A DNA stretch of 64,000 nt. Origin: Neomesorhizobium albiziae. Lineage in GTDB: Bacteria > Pseudomonadota > Alphaproteobacteria > Rhizobiales > Rhizobiaceae. Positions 52,841 through 63,144 of the stretch are shown piece by piece. The notes under the pieces are model-generated. The model did no database searches, had not been told where the DNA came from, and was given only the letters and a program-made list of their open reading frames with translations. The position numbers were made by a program, and so were the translations under genes. The stretch spans positions 248,001 to 312,000 of the forward strand of contig NZ_FOSL01000001.1 in assembly GCF_900114255.1 (NCBI RefSeq), written 5' to 3'. Every line of letters starts with the position of its first letter. Position 1 is the first letter of the stretch.

Positions 52841-53431
52841 ATGTTTGCGAAACTGAGCTCCTTGGCGCGCAGTAGCCTGCTTGCCTTGGGCATGATCGGC
52901 GGCTTGGCGATGCCCGCCTTCGCAGCGCCTGCCGGCCTGGCGGCCAACCCCGCCGCCGGCGCCGAAAACAGTCTGATCCGTGTTCAGGGCGACGGCAGGT
53001 ATTCCGATTGCATGCGCGGCGGTGATTGCTGGCGCGGCCGCCGTGGCGGCTTCGATGGCGGCCCCCGGTGGAGCGGTAGCAACCGAAACTGGGATGGCAA
53101 TCGCAACTGGAACGGCAATCGCCATTACCGCGGGGGCTGGGACGACCGCCGCTACTACCGTAGGGGCTGGGATGACCGCCGCTACTACCGGCGCAACTAC
53201 TACCGCCCGCGTTCCGGCATCTATTTCGACTTCTATTCGCCGGGCTTCTATCCGGACTACTATCCCCGCTACTACGAGCCGCGCTATTACGCACCGCGCC
53301 GCATCTATCGCGGCGGCGGCAGCGCCCATGTCCAGTGGTGCTACAACCGCTACCGCTCCTACCGGGCCTGGGACAACACCTATCAGCCTTATGGCGGGCC
53401 GCGCCGGCAGTGCTGGTCGCCCTACAGCTGA
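52841..53431 (+). CDS. BA14K family secreted protein
   Basis: The 196-residue protein has a Sec signal peptide ending near AFAAPAG. The middle is low-complexity Arg/Tyr/Gly/Asn with tandem units NWNGNR and [10 protein letters not shown]. The C-terminus [20 protein letters not shown] then RRQCWSPY is the BA14K signature, first described as an immunoreactive lectin-like Brucella protein. It is expected at the cell surface or in the periplasm; a role in envelope properties is inferred from the family. Confidence 0.88.
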   Translation: MFAKLSSLARSSLLALGMIGGLAMPAFAAPAGLAANPAAGAENSLIRVQGDGRYSDCMRGGDCWRGRRGGFDGGPRWSGSNRNWDGNRNWNGNRHYRGGWDDRRYYRRGWDDRRYYRRNYYRPRSGIYFDFYSPGFYPDYYPRYYEPRYYAPRRIYRGGGSAHVQWCYNRYRSYRAWDNTYQPYGGPRRQCWSPYS

Positions 53432-53451
53432 TACCGGCTGAGAAATGACTG

Positions 53452-53476
53452 ACGGCGCCCTCGCGGCGCCGTTTTC
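53452..53476 (+). terminator. Rho-independent terminator after the BA14K gene
   Basis: The stem acggcgcc / ggcgccgt encloses ctcgc and is followed by TTTTC, 21 nt after the stop codon. Confidence 0.7.
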
Positions 53477-53629
53477 TTGTCGACCCCGCCCGCTCCGCGC
53501 CTTTACCGCGCGTTGATTTACCGAATCTACGCAACTTGCCGGTAGGGTGTGCTGGGATCCGGGTCAGGCCGCGCCGCCATGGCAGGCCCCCAGAGTGCCG
53601 ACAGCAGGATTTTCGCGAAAAGATACGTC

Positions 53630-53923
53630 ATGCCCGCCCTTCAGGAACCCGAACGCAAGCGCGAACACAGGCAGCGCGTCCTCAAGGGCGCTTCCATTCT
53701 GAATGGCGTTTCCAACTCGGAAGTCAGATGCGTTCTGCGCAACATGCATGCCAATGGCGCCGAGTTGAAGATCGACATCGACGCGCGCGTGCCCAACGAG
53801 TTCCTGCTTTACGTTCCCGTCGACGGCATCGCCTACAAGGCGGTGGTGCGCTGGCGGCGGGAAGGCCGTATCGGCGTGATGTTCACCGGCACCGAGCCCA
53901 AGCCCGCCTGGCACTACGGCTGA
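53630..53923 (+). CDS. Single-domain PilZ protein
   Basis: The protein has 97 residues from MPALQEPERKREHRQR. The N-terminal RKREHRQRV provides the RxxxR-type cyclic-di-GMP binding motif, and NMHANGAEL matches the (D/N)xSxxG-type turn with Ala-Asn in place of Ser. The rest is the small beta-barrel, ending VVRWRREGRIGVMFTG. It may be a c-di-GMP effector or a degenerate member. No adjacent partner gene is evident. Confidence 0.8.
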   Translation: MPALQEPERKREHRQRVLKGASILNGVSNSEVRCVLRNMHANGAELKIDIDARVPNEFLLYVPVDGIAYKAVVRWRREGRIGVMFTGTEPKPAWHYG

Positions 53924-53936
53924 CCGCAGCGCCAAC

Positions 53937-53978
53937 CATCCCCCTCCCCCTTGTGGGGAGGGTTAGGGGTGGAGGTCA
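53937..53978. repeat. Short GC palindrome between the two PilZ genes
   Basis: The sequence is ccctcccccttgtggggagg with gttaggggtggaggtcac. It is a likely bidirectional terminator for the convergent PilZ genes. Confidence 0.6.
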
Positions 53979-54010
53979 CTCTTGCACTCGGCGCATGAAC
54001 CGATCTGTGT

Positions 54011-54298
54011 TCAGATAAACTCCACGCCCAGCGCCGTCATCGAGCGCCAGCGCACGCGCGCCGTGCGCGGTCTGTCCTCGCCGGCAATCGCCAGTTCGAG
54101 TGTCGGCGGCACGGCCAGAGCCTCTCCGAAGCTCAGCCTGCCGCCGCGTTCAGACTGGTTGCGCAGCGTTCCTTCGAACGTGCTGAAGCCGCGGTTGAAG
54201 GAGAGCGTCGCTCCCTTCAGCACCCGCCTGCGCATTTCGCTCCTGCGGTCAGCGAGAATCCGGCCCTCGAGGCCGATCGCCTGTTCGGTTGCGTGCAT
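54011..54298 (-). CDS. Single-domain PilZ-like protein
   Basis: The 95-residue protein has RRSEMRRRVLKGATLSFN near the N-terminus (RxxxR), NQSERGGRL as the second motif and a barrel ending ARVRWRSMTALGVEF. AAGGGAGTG stands before the ATG. It is convergent with the other small PilZ gene and similar enough in layout (RVLKGA) to be a diverged paralogue. The function is unknown. Confidence 0.78.
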   Translation of the reverse strand: MHATEQAIGLEGRILADRRSEMRRRVLKGATLSFNRGFSTFEGTLRNQSERGGRLSFGEALAVPPTLELAIAGEDRPRTARVRWRSMTALGVEFI

Positions 54299-54406
54299 CG
54301 TTCACTCCCTTCGCCTTTGTGGCAAAGGAAGCGAAGATCATGCCAACGCCGGTGTCCCGGGATAGTACACCCGCAAAGTGAGGCGAAGGAGGCAGGCCGC
54401 AACGCC

Positions 54407-54552
54407 TCAGTCCCCCACTCCCCGTTACGGGCCGGGGTGAGGGGCAACGGCTCCCGGCCGGACTTGAATCTAATACGCTCGGATTTGGGTAGGTGAGCCG
54501 CGGCAAGCGGAGAAAGCCGCCATTCTCAGGCAGGCATCACCTGAATATCGGC
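54407..54552. repeat. RIME-like unit followed by a right-half TIR-core fragment (copy K)
   Basis: The first part is cccccactccccgttacggg and ggtgaggggca. From about 54476 the sequence gatttgggtaggtgagccgc, aaagccgccattctcaggca and cacctgaatatc is the right half of the subtype 1 element. It ends 3 bp before the stop codon of the small gene at 54556. Confidence 0.7.
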
Positions 54553-54555
54553 GCC

Positions 54556-54786
54556 CTAAAACGCCCGGATCACGCCGACCACATCGACGACAACATCCAG
54601 CCCGTCGAAAGTCTTGGGCAGCCTTTGCGCTTCCTTCTCGCGGGCGACAAAAACGTTGAGCGCAAGGTCGTCCTGCCGGGGATTGAGGCCGATACCCACA
54701 CCCACCAGTCCGGCATCGCCAAACCGTTCCTCAAAAGCGCGCTGTATTGCAACGGCTTCCTTCATAGAGTGTTTCGTATCAGCCAT
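54556..54786 (-). CDS. Small protein resembling a protease propeptide/partner domain
   Basis: The protein has 76 residues starting MADTKHSMKEAV. It contains GLVGVGIGLNPRQDDLALNVFV and LPKTFDGLDVVVDVVGVIRAF. A VGVGIG strand, then a basic segment, then LP..(F/L)DG..V.V...G is the layout I associate with the N-terminal region of chymotrypsin-fold (Nal1-like) proteases. Here it is a separate gene 7 nt after the protease stop, so the pair is co-translated. A role as inhibitor, chaperone or adaptor is inference. Confidence 0.7.
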   Translation of the reverse strand: MADTKHSMKEAVAIQRAFEERFGDAGLVGVGIGLNPRQDDLALNVFVAREKEAQRLPKTFDGLDVVVDVVGVIRAF

Positions 54787-54793
54787 TCATTCC

Positions 54794-55855
54794 TCAGATC
54801 AGCGTCACTCCCAATTGCGCCGTTACCGATGATATAGGGTTTGCGCCGGTAATTCCAACATTTCCGGCGCCGCCCGAGGCCGAGCCGGCAAACAGCAGCG
54901 CGACCGGCCTGCCCTCCTCGTCGACGATCAGCGAGCCGCTGTCGCCCGGCCGGCCGAAAGGCTGCGGCGCGGCATCCGTCTCGATGACGACCTGGCCGTC
55001 GAAACGCGCCATGCCGACGCCGACATCCACCAGGAAGTTGTTGACGTTGACGGCCCTCACCCGGCCACGCGTGTGGCGCGTCGTGCGGCCGGTCTTGAAC
55101 ACCGTCATGCCGGGAAGCGCATCCACGGGAGATCCCGCCTGCAGCGTCATCGCCGGTTTCGGCTCATTGTCGCTGTTGTAGATCGTTACGCGGTCCTCCT
55201 TGCGGCCATCCTCGACCAGCGTCGCGAAGGCAGCGTCCACGCGGTTCGGGAAGCCGCCAAATTGGATCGGCACGAAGCGCAGCAGTTCGGCGATGTCGTC
55301 ATTGACCGGTTTGCCGCCGTCGCGCGCGCCGGGCTGCATGATCCGGGTGCCGACAGGCACGCTGTTCACGTCTGCCAGCACGTGGTTGTTCGAAAGCACG
55401 CCCTCCTGGCCGGTCAGGTTGTCCTTGCAGAAGCAGCCGAACGTGCCGGCATATTTGACGGTGGTCGGCGAGATCGAGCAGCCGAGCCGCAGGGGGTCGT
55501 TGCGGGTGGCGGTCCACAGCGGCTTCTGGCGGCCGATATAAACCACCTCCGCCTCGCCCTTCGCCGCGTCGACGATCTCCTCGACCACGGCGCTGTGCAT
55601 CTTCTTGCGGTCCTGCACCAGGATCGCCAGCTTGGCGTCTACCCCGTCGGTGTCCTCGCTCACGCCGAGCGCGATATCCTCGACGGTGCGCTTCTTCTGC
55701 GTCTTGGGTCGTGCCGATTTCGTTTCCAGGAGCACCGGGTCGACGAACAGCCCAGGCAACGCCGTATCCGCTCCAGCAAGGCCGGGAAATTCGATGAATT
55801 CGAAGATCGTCCGGAAAATGCGGGCCTGTAGCTCGAGCGCGGATTCAAGTCTCAT
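54794..55855 (-). CDS. Chymotrypsin-fold serine protease
   Basis: The 353-residue protein has no signal peptide, so it is predicted cytoplasmic. The catalytic triad is readable: His158 in LSNNHVLAD, Asp207 in RVDAAFATL and Ser306 in RPGDSGSLIV, with the expected spacing. The first 115 residues include AKLAILVQDRKKMHSAVVEE and EAEVVYIGRQ, which look like an internal version of the small partner encoded downstream. Substrates are unknown. The upstream region carries two 16-bp palindromes, and the operon seems to consist of this gene and the 76-residue gene. Confidence 0.82.
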   Translation of the reverse strand: MRLESALELQARIFRTIFEFIEFPGLAGADTALPGLFVDPVLLETKSARPKTQKKRTVEDIALGVSEDTDGVDAKLAILVQDRKKMHSAVVEEIVDAAKGEAEVVYIGRQKPLWTATRNDPLRLGCSISPTTVKYAGTFGCFCKDNLTGQEGVLSNNHVLADVNSVPVGTRIMQPGARDGGKPVNDDIAELLRFVPIQFGGFPNRVDAAFATLVEDGRKEDRVTIYNSDNEPKPAMTLQAGSPVDALPGMTVFKTGRTTRHTRGRVRAVNVNNFLVDVGVGMARFDGQVVIETDAAPQPFGRPGDSGSLIVDEEGRPVALLFAGSASGGAGNVGITGANPISSVTAQLGVTLI

Positions 55856-56023
55856 GTCGTTCCTCCAACGTGCCCCGCCAGAGAATCGCTAGTCTATCAA
55901 AGTTTCGGAGGGGGTGGATCGAACGGCGTTGGAGGGGCATGCGAGCGGACGATGTGGGTCGGGCTCGGCGCATCAATGCGACAGCCAATCTCCTCACCCA
56001 AACGCAGGTTGAAATCAACGAAC

Positions 56024-56078
56024 CGTACCCGCCGGTACGCCTGTCGGTGACCCGGCTTACAGCGTACCCGTCGGTACG
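56024..56078. promoter_or_regulatory. Pair of 16-bp palindromes, candidate operator
   Basis: cgtacccgccggtacg (56024-56039) and cgtacccgtcggtacg (56063-56078) are the same inverted repeat CGTACC-N4-GGTACG, 39 bp centre to centre. They are 169-223 bp upstream of the protease start codon. Confidence 0.5.
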
Positions 56079-56339
56079 ACAGCATTCTGAAAATGGGGAA
56101 TTGAATTCCGCCTGTATGCGGTGGCGCAAAATGCCTGCTGAAACGGCAAAAAACGTGTCTTAGGCCGACCGTTTTTTCGCCGCAGCGCCTCCCAGTGAAC
56201 AGTTTTCGGCCCGCCGATTGGTGTATTGCCAGGCAACACCTTGTTTTCAGAGGATGATTTCAGCGCGTCTCGCGCTCGGGAGACTTTTTGATCCACCCCG
56301 GCAAAAATGCGGGATCATCCCCGGGATTCGACAGCGCCT

Positions 56340-56385
56340 CCGTCCCCCTCTCCCCGTTCTTCACGGGGAGAGGGATGGGGTGAGA
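56340..56385. repeat. RIME-like hairpin after ilvC
   Basis: It reads ccccctctccccgttcttca then cggggagagggatggggtga, and lies 20 bp past the ilvC stop; it may act as its terminator. Confidence 0.65.
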
Positions 56386-56404
56386 GATAAACCGTGGATT
56401 TTCC

Positions 56405-57454
<1,050 letters not shown>

Positions 57455-58114
57455 TCACACGAAGCGGGCTTTGGGGCGGGATGTCTCCGTCCCGAAAAGG
57501 CTGAGAAATTGTTGCGTGGCGCGGGCGGCGTCGCGGGCGATCTCGGCGGCGCCAAGGGTCAGCGCATCGCCAAGCAGCAGGCGGATTTGCACATCGCGCC
57601 CGACCAGGCCGAAAAAAGTGCGGAACGCGGCTTCCGTATCCTCGAATGCGAGTAAACCCGCGGCTCTCCCCGCCTCCAGCAGCGGCTTCAGCCGCTCGCC
57701 GATGGCGAAGCGGCCATTGGCCAGCACGATCTGGCCGAGGCTGCTCTTGCCGGAGCCGGCATGCGAGACGGCGACGCGGTTCAGCGCGACCGAGGTGGAA
57801 CTGGAGATCACCTGCAGCCAGTTGGCCCCAAACCCTTCGAGGCTGTCACGCAGCGCCGCCGCATCGAGATGCTGCAGATCGTAATTGCCTGCCCGCACTT
57901 TCGAGGCCTGCCATTGCACGGTGGCGGTCAAAAGGCCGTCGCGGTCGCCGAACCATTTGTAGAGCGTTTCCTTGGAACAACTGGCGCGCCGCGCCACCGC
58001 GGTCATGGTCAGCGCATCGCCCTCCTCCACCAGCAGACCAAGCACGGCGTCGAGCACGGCCTGCTGGCGGGCCGTAAGCTCCTGCTCGTCGTTGATGTTG
58101 AGGTCAGTCAGCAA
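57455..58114 (-). CDS. TetR family transcriptional regulator
   Basis: The protein has 219 residues. The helix-turn-helix is ALTMTAVARRASCSKETLYKWFGDRDGLL, residues about 34-62; the ligand-binding C-terminus is typical in size. The close spacing to ilvC may be incidental or may allow read-through control of branched-chain amino acid synthesis. A 15-bp palindrome 121 bp upstream is a candidate autoregulatory site. Confidence 0.88.
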   Translation of the reverse strand: MLTDLNINDEQELTARQQAVLDAVLGLLVEEGDALTMTAVARRASCSKETLYKWFGDRDGLLTATVQWQASKVRAGNYDLQHLDAAALRDSLEGFGANWLQVISSSTSVALNRVAVSHAGSGKSSLGQIVLANGRFAIGERLKPLLEAGRAAGLLAFEDTEAAFRTFFGLVGRDVQIRLLLGDALTLGAAEIARDAARATQQFLSLFGTETSRPKARFV

Positions 58115-58234
58115 TGGCGTTCCTGTCCGAAGGTGTACGCTTCGTTACGATCGACCGCCCCGAGGGCGATCCAGTTCGAAAAAACCGCTTCCGTACCCAA
58201 CGGTTCGATTGTTTTCCAAGCATTTGAGAGCCGT

Positions 58235-58249
58235 ACCGTACGTTACGGT
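58235..58249. promoter_or_regulatory. Candidate TetR operator
   Basis: accgta-cgt-tacggt is a perfect 6-bp inverted repeat with a 3-bp centre, between the TetR and MarR genes. It shares the CCGTAC half-site with the palindromes at 56024-56078. Confidence 0.4.
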
Positions 58250-58324
58250 TCGGCTTATGCCGCAACTTGTTGCGCTCCGCAAGGCTGATGTCGGAAGTTT
58301 TTTAGTTGAGGAGATGCGGCGACT

Positions 58325-58783
58325 TCAGTCGGCGGGCGGGTCGCGCAGCCGGCCGAGCAGCCGTGCCAGCACGTCAAGATCCTCTGCCGGAAGTTTCGCG
58401 CCAACCAGTCCGGCAATCGAACGCCCGTAAACCGCCCACATGCGCCGGCGCATGTCGCGTCCTTGTCCCGTGATGCGGATGGTCTGGCCGCGGCCGTCGT
58501 CGGCCACCTTGAGCTTTTCGACCAGTCCGTCGATTTCCAGGCGCGCCAGCAGCCGTGAAACATTGTACTGCGCAAACAGCGTGCGTTCCGTGAGTTGGAA
58601 GGGCCGCAGACCTCCCTCGCCCGCTTCGGCAAGTTCGTGCAGAACGTCATACCAACTGAGCGGCGGCAGCCCGGCCTCTTTCAGCGCCTCCTCGGCTTTC
58701 TCCGTCAACTGGCGCGACACGCGCATCAGGCGCGCCCAGGCCTTGATCGCCTGGGGGTTCGGGGATGGTGCGTTCTCTCTCAT
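58325..58783 (-). CDS. MarR family transcriptional regulator
   Basis: The protein has 152 residues from MRENAPSPNPQAI; a reading 33 codons longer crosses the operator region. The winged helix is LTERTLFAQYNVSRLLARLEIDGLVEKLKVADDGRGQTIRIT. It is divergent from a glutathione S-transferase gene, a common arrangement in which MarR represses both genes and is released by an electrophile or aromatic compound. Confidence 0.9.
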   Translation of the reverse strand: MRENAPSPNPQAIKAWARLMRVSRQLTEKAEEALKEAGLPPLSWYDVLHELAEAGEGGLRPFQLTERTLFAQYNVSRLLARLEIDGLVEKLKVADDGRGQTIRITGQGRDMRRRMWAVYGRSIAGLVGAKLPAEDLDVLARLLGRLRDPPAD

Positions 58784-58802
58784 GTGTGAACCATAAGAGA
58801 TA

Positions 58803-58862
58803 GATGCATTTGCATCAAGCTTGACACAGATCTCATCCACCTCCATATACATGCAATTGCAT
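58803..58862. promoter_or_regulatory. Divergent promoter with two MarR-type palindromes
   Basis: gatgca-tt-tgcatc (58803-58816) and atgcaattgcat (58851-58862) are perfect palindromes with the same half-site. Between them TTGACA (58821-58826) and TATACA (58846-58851) form a likely -35/-10 pair for the glutathione S-transferase gene, with a 19-nt spacer. Binding at the second palindrome would block the -10 box. Confidence 0.65.
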
Positions 58863-58880
58863 CTATATGGAGAACCCGAC

Positions 58881-59600
58881 ATGCTTACGCTGATCAGCCA
58901 CGACCTCTGCCCCTATGTGCAGCGCGCCGCCATCTCCCTGCGTGAAAAGGACGTGCCGTTCGAACGGATCGACATCGACCTCGCCGACAAGCCAGGCTGG
59001 TTCAAAGCCATTTCGCCGCTTGGCAAGGTGCCGCTGCTGCGTGTCCGCCACGACGGCGAAGAAACAGTCATCTTCGAATCCGCTGTCATCCTCGAATTCC
59101 TCGAGGAGACCGAAGCGAACCCGCTGCATCCGGCCGATCCCCGCGCCCGTGCCCGCCATCGCGCCTGGGTCGAATTCGGCTCGGCAATCCTCAATGCCAT
59201 CTGCCGGCTCTACTCCGCGCCCGACGAAACCGCCTTCAAGGCCGAGGCGAAGACGCTGTCCACGATGTTCGACCGCGTCGATGCCGAATTGGCCCGCAAC
59301 GGCGAAGGACCATGGTTCGACGGCGAGCGTTTCTCGCTGGTCGACGCCGTCTTCGGGCCGGTCTTCCGCTATTTCGATACTTTTGACCGGATCGGCGACT
59401 TCGAAATCCTCGCCGGCAAGCGGCGGGTTGCCGCCTGGCGGCAGGCGCTTGACCAGCGCCAGTCAGTGAAAAGCGCTGTCTCCGCCGACTATCCGGAAAA
59501 GCTGCGTGCCCATCTGGCGCAAAAGCCGTCACATCTTGCTGCCCTCATCCGTCAGCAGGACGATCTCTCCATGCCGCTTCCTCTCGCCCGATCGGCCTGA
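58881..59600 (+). CDS. Glutathione S-transferase
   Basis: The protein has 239 residues from MLTLISHDLCPYVQRAAISL, with GGAG 8-11 nt upstream. The N-terminal thioredoxin-like domain has the CPYV motif, GKVPLLRV with the cis-Pro, and FESAVILEFLEE, which binds glutathione; the CP start suggests an Omega- or Beta-like class. The C-terminal domain is helical. It conjugates or reduces electrophiles with glutathione and is divergently paired with MarR. Confidence 0.92.
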   Translation: MLTLISHDLCPYVQRAAISLREKDVPFERIDIDLADKPGWFKAISPLGKVPLLRVRHDGEETVIFESAVILEFLEETEANPLHPADPRARARHRAWVEFGSAILNAICRLYSAPDETAFKAEAKTLSTMFDRVDAELARNGEGPWFDGERFSLVDAVFGPVFRYFDTFDRIGDFEILAGKRRVAAWRQALDQRQSVKSAVSADYPEKLRAHLAQKPSHLAALIRQQDDLSMPLPLARSA

Positions 59601-59767
59601 GCGGAGCGGCCGGCGTCCCGGCACCATCGCCGCCCCGGCGATACCTGTGGCGGGAATTCTCTTGTCTATCCACCAGCCGAAAGCGACGCCTTCCGGACCA
59701 TCAGCCGACAGGCGGATCCGGGCAAGCAGCGATTGCCGGCATTACCGTCGGAGGCTCCCGGTAGGGA

Positions 59768-61690
59768 TCAGACGGTAACCTGGGTGCCGACCTCGACCAC
59801 CCGTCCGGTGGGAATCTGGAAATACTCGGTGGCGTCGGCGGCGGTTCGTGCCAGCCCGATGAACAGCCGGTCCTGCCACAGCGGCATGCCGGAATTGGGC
59901 GACGCCTTGAGCGAACGCCGCGACAGGAAGAACGATGTCGTCATGATATCGAACTTCCAGCCCTGCTTGCGGCAGATCGCCATCGCCTTCGGAATGTTGG
60001 GCTGCTCCATATAGCCGAAGGTCATCGTGACCCGCAGGAACAGGTCGTTGATCGGCTCCATCTTGACGCGGTCGGCCTCCGAAACCGTCGGTTCCTGGGC
60101 AGTCACCACCGACAGGATGACGTTCTGTTCATGCAGCACCTTGTAATGTTTGAGGCTGTGCATGAGCGCGGTCGGTGCGCTGGCGGGGTCGCTGGTCAAA
60201 AACACGGCCGTGCCCGGCACCAGCTGCGGCGGCTTTTTCATCAGCTGCGCGGTCAGGAAATCGAGCGGAATCTCGTTTTTCCGCGTCTTCTCAAACAGCA
60301 TGCGGCTGCCGCGCACCCACGTCATCATAATCAGGCCCGTGATCGCCGCGACAGTGATCGACACCCAGCCGCCGTCGGCGACCTTCACCGCGTTGGCAAG
60401 GAAGAAGCCCGTATCGATCACGCCGAACAGGAGCACCAGGCAGATCGCCGCAAGCAGCGTCCACTTCCACCGCCAGCGCATGACGACAAAGAGCAGGATG
60501 GTGGTGACCAGCATCTCGCCGGTGACGGAGATGCCGTATGCCGACGCAAGGGCGCTGGATTCGCCGAAGCCGACGACGAGAAGCATGACACCGAGCGCCA
60601 AGAGAAGATTGACTCGCGGCATGTAGATCTGGCCGGACTGCATCTCGGACGTGTGCTGTATCTCGAAGCGCGGCAGGATCGACAGTTGCACGGCCTGCCG
60701 GGTCAGCGAATAGGCGCCGGAAATCACCGCCTGGCTGGCGATCACGGTGGCAGCCGTCGCCAGTATCACCATCGGCAACAGCGACCATTCCGGCAGCATC
60801 TGGAAGAACGGGTTCTGCGGCGTGCCGCCATGCGACAGGACGAAAGCTCCTTGCCCGAAATAATTGAGCAGAAGGCTCGGGAAAACGATCGCCAGCCAGG
60901 CCAGCACGATCGGCCGGCGGCCGAAGTGGCCGAGGTCGACGTAAAGCGCTTCCGCGCCCGTCACCGCGAGGAAGACCGCGCCGATCGTGACGAAAGCAAC
61001 GTCGGTCTGCGTCACCAGATAAACGATCGCATAATAGGGATTGACGGCAAACAGCACCGTCGGGTCGTCGGCGATATGGGAAAGGCCGGCAATGCCGATT
61101 GCCAGGAACCACAGCGCGGTGACCGGTCCGAAGACATTGGCCACCTTGCCGGTGCCGAAACGCTGTACCGAAAACAGAACCGCCAGAATGACCAGGGTGA
61201 TCGGAACGACATACGGATCGAATGCGGGCGTCACCACTTTCAAACCCTCGACCGCCGACAGAACCGAAATCGCCGGCGTGATGATGGCGTCGCCGAAGAA
61301 CAGCGCCGCACCGCAGATACCGGTGATCAGGATCGCAGTCGAAGCACGTGGATAGGCGCTGCGCGCCAGCGCCATCAGGGACAAGGTGCCACCCTCGCCG
61401 CGATTGTCGGCGCGCAGCACGAAAACAACGTATTTGATGGTGACGATAACCGTCAGCGCCCAGACTATGAGCGATAGCACACCGAGCACGTCGTCGCGCG
61501 AGGCAACGCCGGCCTCCGCCGTCGTGTGGAGCGCTTCGCGGAATGCATAGATCGGGCTGGTGCCGATGTCGCCGAAAACGACACCGAGTGCACCAAGCAT
61601 CAGAACCGACAAACCATGCTGGCGGGGCGAATCCTGGACTGCCGGTTGCGCGCTGGGTTCAGCACGGCCGCCCGCATCGGCATTTGCCAT
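59768..61690 (-). CDS. kup: Low-affinity potassium transporter Kup
   Basis: This 640-residue inner-membrane protein has twelve predicted helices and a cytosolic C-terminal domain. Kup motifs include [30 protein letters not shown] and [18 protein letters not shown]. It takes up K+ with protons and is active at low pH. It is expected to be monocistronic. Confidence 0.95.
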   Translation of the reverse strand: MANADAGGRAEPSAQPAVQDSPRQHGLSVLMLGALGVVFGDIGTSPIYAFREALHTTAEAGVASRDDVLGVLSLIVWALTVIVTIKYVVFVLRADNRGEGGTLSLMALARSAYPRASTAILITGICGAALFFGDAIITPAISVLSAVEGLKVVTPAFDPYVVPITLVILAVLFSVQRFGTGKVANVFGPVTALWFLAIGIAGLSHIADDPTVLFAVNPYYAIVYLVTQTDVAFVTIGAVFLAVTGAEALYVDLGHFGRRPIVLAWLAIVFPSLLLNYFGQGAFVLSHGGTPQNPFFQMLPEWSLLPMVILATAATVIASQAVISGAYSLTRQAVQLSILPRFEIQHTSEMQSGQIYMPRVNLLLALGVMLLVVGFGESSALASAYGISVTGEMLVTTILLFVVMRWRWKWTLLAAICLVLLFGVIDTGFFLANAVKVADGGWVSITVAAITGLIMMTWVRGSRMLFEKTRKNEIPLDFLTAQLMKKPPQLVPGTAVFLTSDPASAPTALMHSLKHYKVLHEQNVILSVVTAQEPTVSEADRVKMEPINDLFLRVTMTFGYMEQPNIPKAMAICRKQGWKFDIMTTSFFLSRRSLKASPNSGMPLWQDRLFIGLARTAADATEYFQIPTGRVVEVGTQVTV

Positions 61691-61794
61691 ATAAAACTAC
61701 TCCATCCAGAACTGGCGGGCTGCGATAGTCCTGTTGCAACGCAAAAGCAATGGTTTCGTTACCGCGGCCGCGGCGCATCGAACTGGCAGTTCGC

Positions 61795-62535
61795 CTACCA
61801 GCCACAGGCTTTCAGGAACCGGCGGACGGTTTCCGGCATCCCATATTCGAGCGCGTCCGCTGTCAAGCCATGGCCGATCGATACTTCGGCAAGCAGAGGA
61901 ATTCGCCTGGCCAGCGCCGGCAGATTGGCAACCGTCAAATCGTGACCGGCGTTGACAGCAAGCCCTGCCGAAACCGCGGCTTCCGCCGTTTTCCCCAGCC
62001 TTTCCAGCTCTTTGCGGCCGCCCGCTAAATCGTCGTGGAACGACCCGTAAGGACCGGTGTAGAGTTCAATCCGGTCTGCGCCCGTATTCGCCGCTGCTTC
62101 GATCCCCGCCGGATCGGCATCGGAAAATAGCGACACCCGGAAGCCGCCCTTCTTCAATCTCTTCACGATGGGCGTCAGAAAATTTGATTGGCCGGCGAAA
62201 TTCCAGCCATGGTCGGACGTCGCCTGGGCTGGATCGTCCGGCACCAGGGTCACCTGCTCCGGCTGGTTCTTTTCCACAAGGCGTAGGAATTCTTCCGTTG
62301 GGTAACCCTCGATATTGAACTCCGCGTGGGGAAATTCGTCGTCGATCAGCGCCCGGATTTCCGGCAGATCGGCGTTTCGCGTATGCCGTTCATCGGGCCT
62401 GGGATGCACCGTCAGGCCGTGCGCGCCGGCGGCAAGCGCCAGCCGCCCGATCCCGGTAACGCTCGGCCAAGGCAGGTCGCGCCGGTTACGCAACATTGCG
62501 ACGGCGTTGAGATTGACGGAAAGCTTCGCGGGCAT
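61795..62535 (-). CDS. pdxJ: Pyridoxine 5'-phosphate synthase
   Basis: The protein has 246 residues from [19 protein letters not shown]. An open frame that continues to 63771 is a shadow of genes on the other strand. TIM-barrel motifs [30 protein letters not shown] and [11 protein letters not shown] are those of PdxJ. It condenses 1-deoxyxylulose-5-phosphate with an aminoacetone phosphate to make pyridoxine 5'-phosphate. Many PLP enzymes in the window depend on its product. Confidence 0.95.
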   Translation of the reverse strand: MPAKLSVNLNAVAMLRNRRDLPWPSVTGIGRLALAAGAHGLTVHPRPDERHTRNADLPEIRALIDDEFPHAEFNIEGYPTEEFLRLVEKNQPEQVTLVPDDPAQATSDHGWNFAGQSNFLTPIVKRLKKGGFRVSLFSDADPAGIEAAANTGADRIELYTGPYGSFHDDLAGGRKELERLGKTAEAAVSAGLAVNAGHDLTVANLPALARRIPLLAEVSIGHGLTADALEYGMPETVRRFLKACGW

Positions 62536-62646
62536 GCAACGGACCTGAGGACAAAGGGCGGGAAACGAAGATATAATCGCTTTGTCGGGAACGGATAGCG
62601 GGATTTGATTGTTCCAGTCCCCAGGAACCGTACCACAAGATGCAAG

Positions 62647-63060
62647 ATGAAGATGACTGCAACCGATCCCTTGCCGGCCATCCGCCGTATCGACACCGAT
62701 CGCGGCGACCTGTGCGGCCTTGAAATCGTCGGGCATTTCACCTCCAACGACCTCGAAAATGCCTACGGGCTGCTCGAGGCCGCCTATGCCCAGCACGAAA
62801 AGGTCGACCTCCTGGTCCGCATCAGACATTACGAGGGCTTCGACTGGGGCGCCGTGTTCGACGAATCGACGGTCCGGGGAAAGGCCCAGGCATTGCGCCA
62901 TATCCGCAACTACGCGGTTGTCGGCGGTCCCACCTGGATGCGCGCCGTCCTTGCGGTTTTCGGTCCGCTGACCTCGATCAGGACCAGGCACTTTGACATG
63001 GCTGACGAATCCAAGGCATGGGTATGGATCGGCGGCAGCGAAAAGCAGCCCAAGAACTGA
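62647..63060 (+). CDS. SpoIIAA/STAS-like protein
   Basis: The protein has 137 residues from [16 protein letters not shown]. The fold pattern is that of SpoIIAA-like proteins (DUF3478): [23 protein letters not shown], then [21 protein letters not shown] and a C-terminal [12 protein letters not shown]. The serine of SpoIIAA that is phosphorylated cannot be located with confidence. The nearest downstream gene on the same strand encodes a PP2C-type phosphatase. Confidence 0.78.
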   Translation: MKMTATDPLPAIRRIDTDRGDLCGLEIVGHFTSNDLENAYGLLEAAYAQHEKVDLLVRIRHYEGFDWGAVFDESTVRGKAQALRHIRNYAVVGGPTWMRAVLAVFGPLTSIRTRHFDMADESKAWVWIGGSEKQPKN

Positions 63061-63144
63061 TCTGCCGTTCAGAACATCGTTTCGGTCACACCGCCGACAC
63101 AGGATTTGGTCAAAAAGGCCGCGCATGCCATTTCGAACGACTTC

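Larger units (their letters stand above)
55856..56404. other. Intergenic region upstream of the protease
   Basis: This 549-bp gap holds the protease leader, two cgtaccc/ggtacg palindromes (56024-56078) and a RIME-like hairpin (56340-56385) near the ilvC end. No gene is supported on either strand. Confidence 0.5.

Noticed and set aside
53545-53571. gggtgtgctgggatccgggt as another TIR-core left end
   Set aside because: The similarity is limited to about 20 bp and no core or right end follows; too weak to list as a copy.
55870-56163. 97-residue plus-strand frame upstream of the protease
   Set aside because: No ribosome site, no family, and it contains the palindromic operator candidates.
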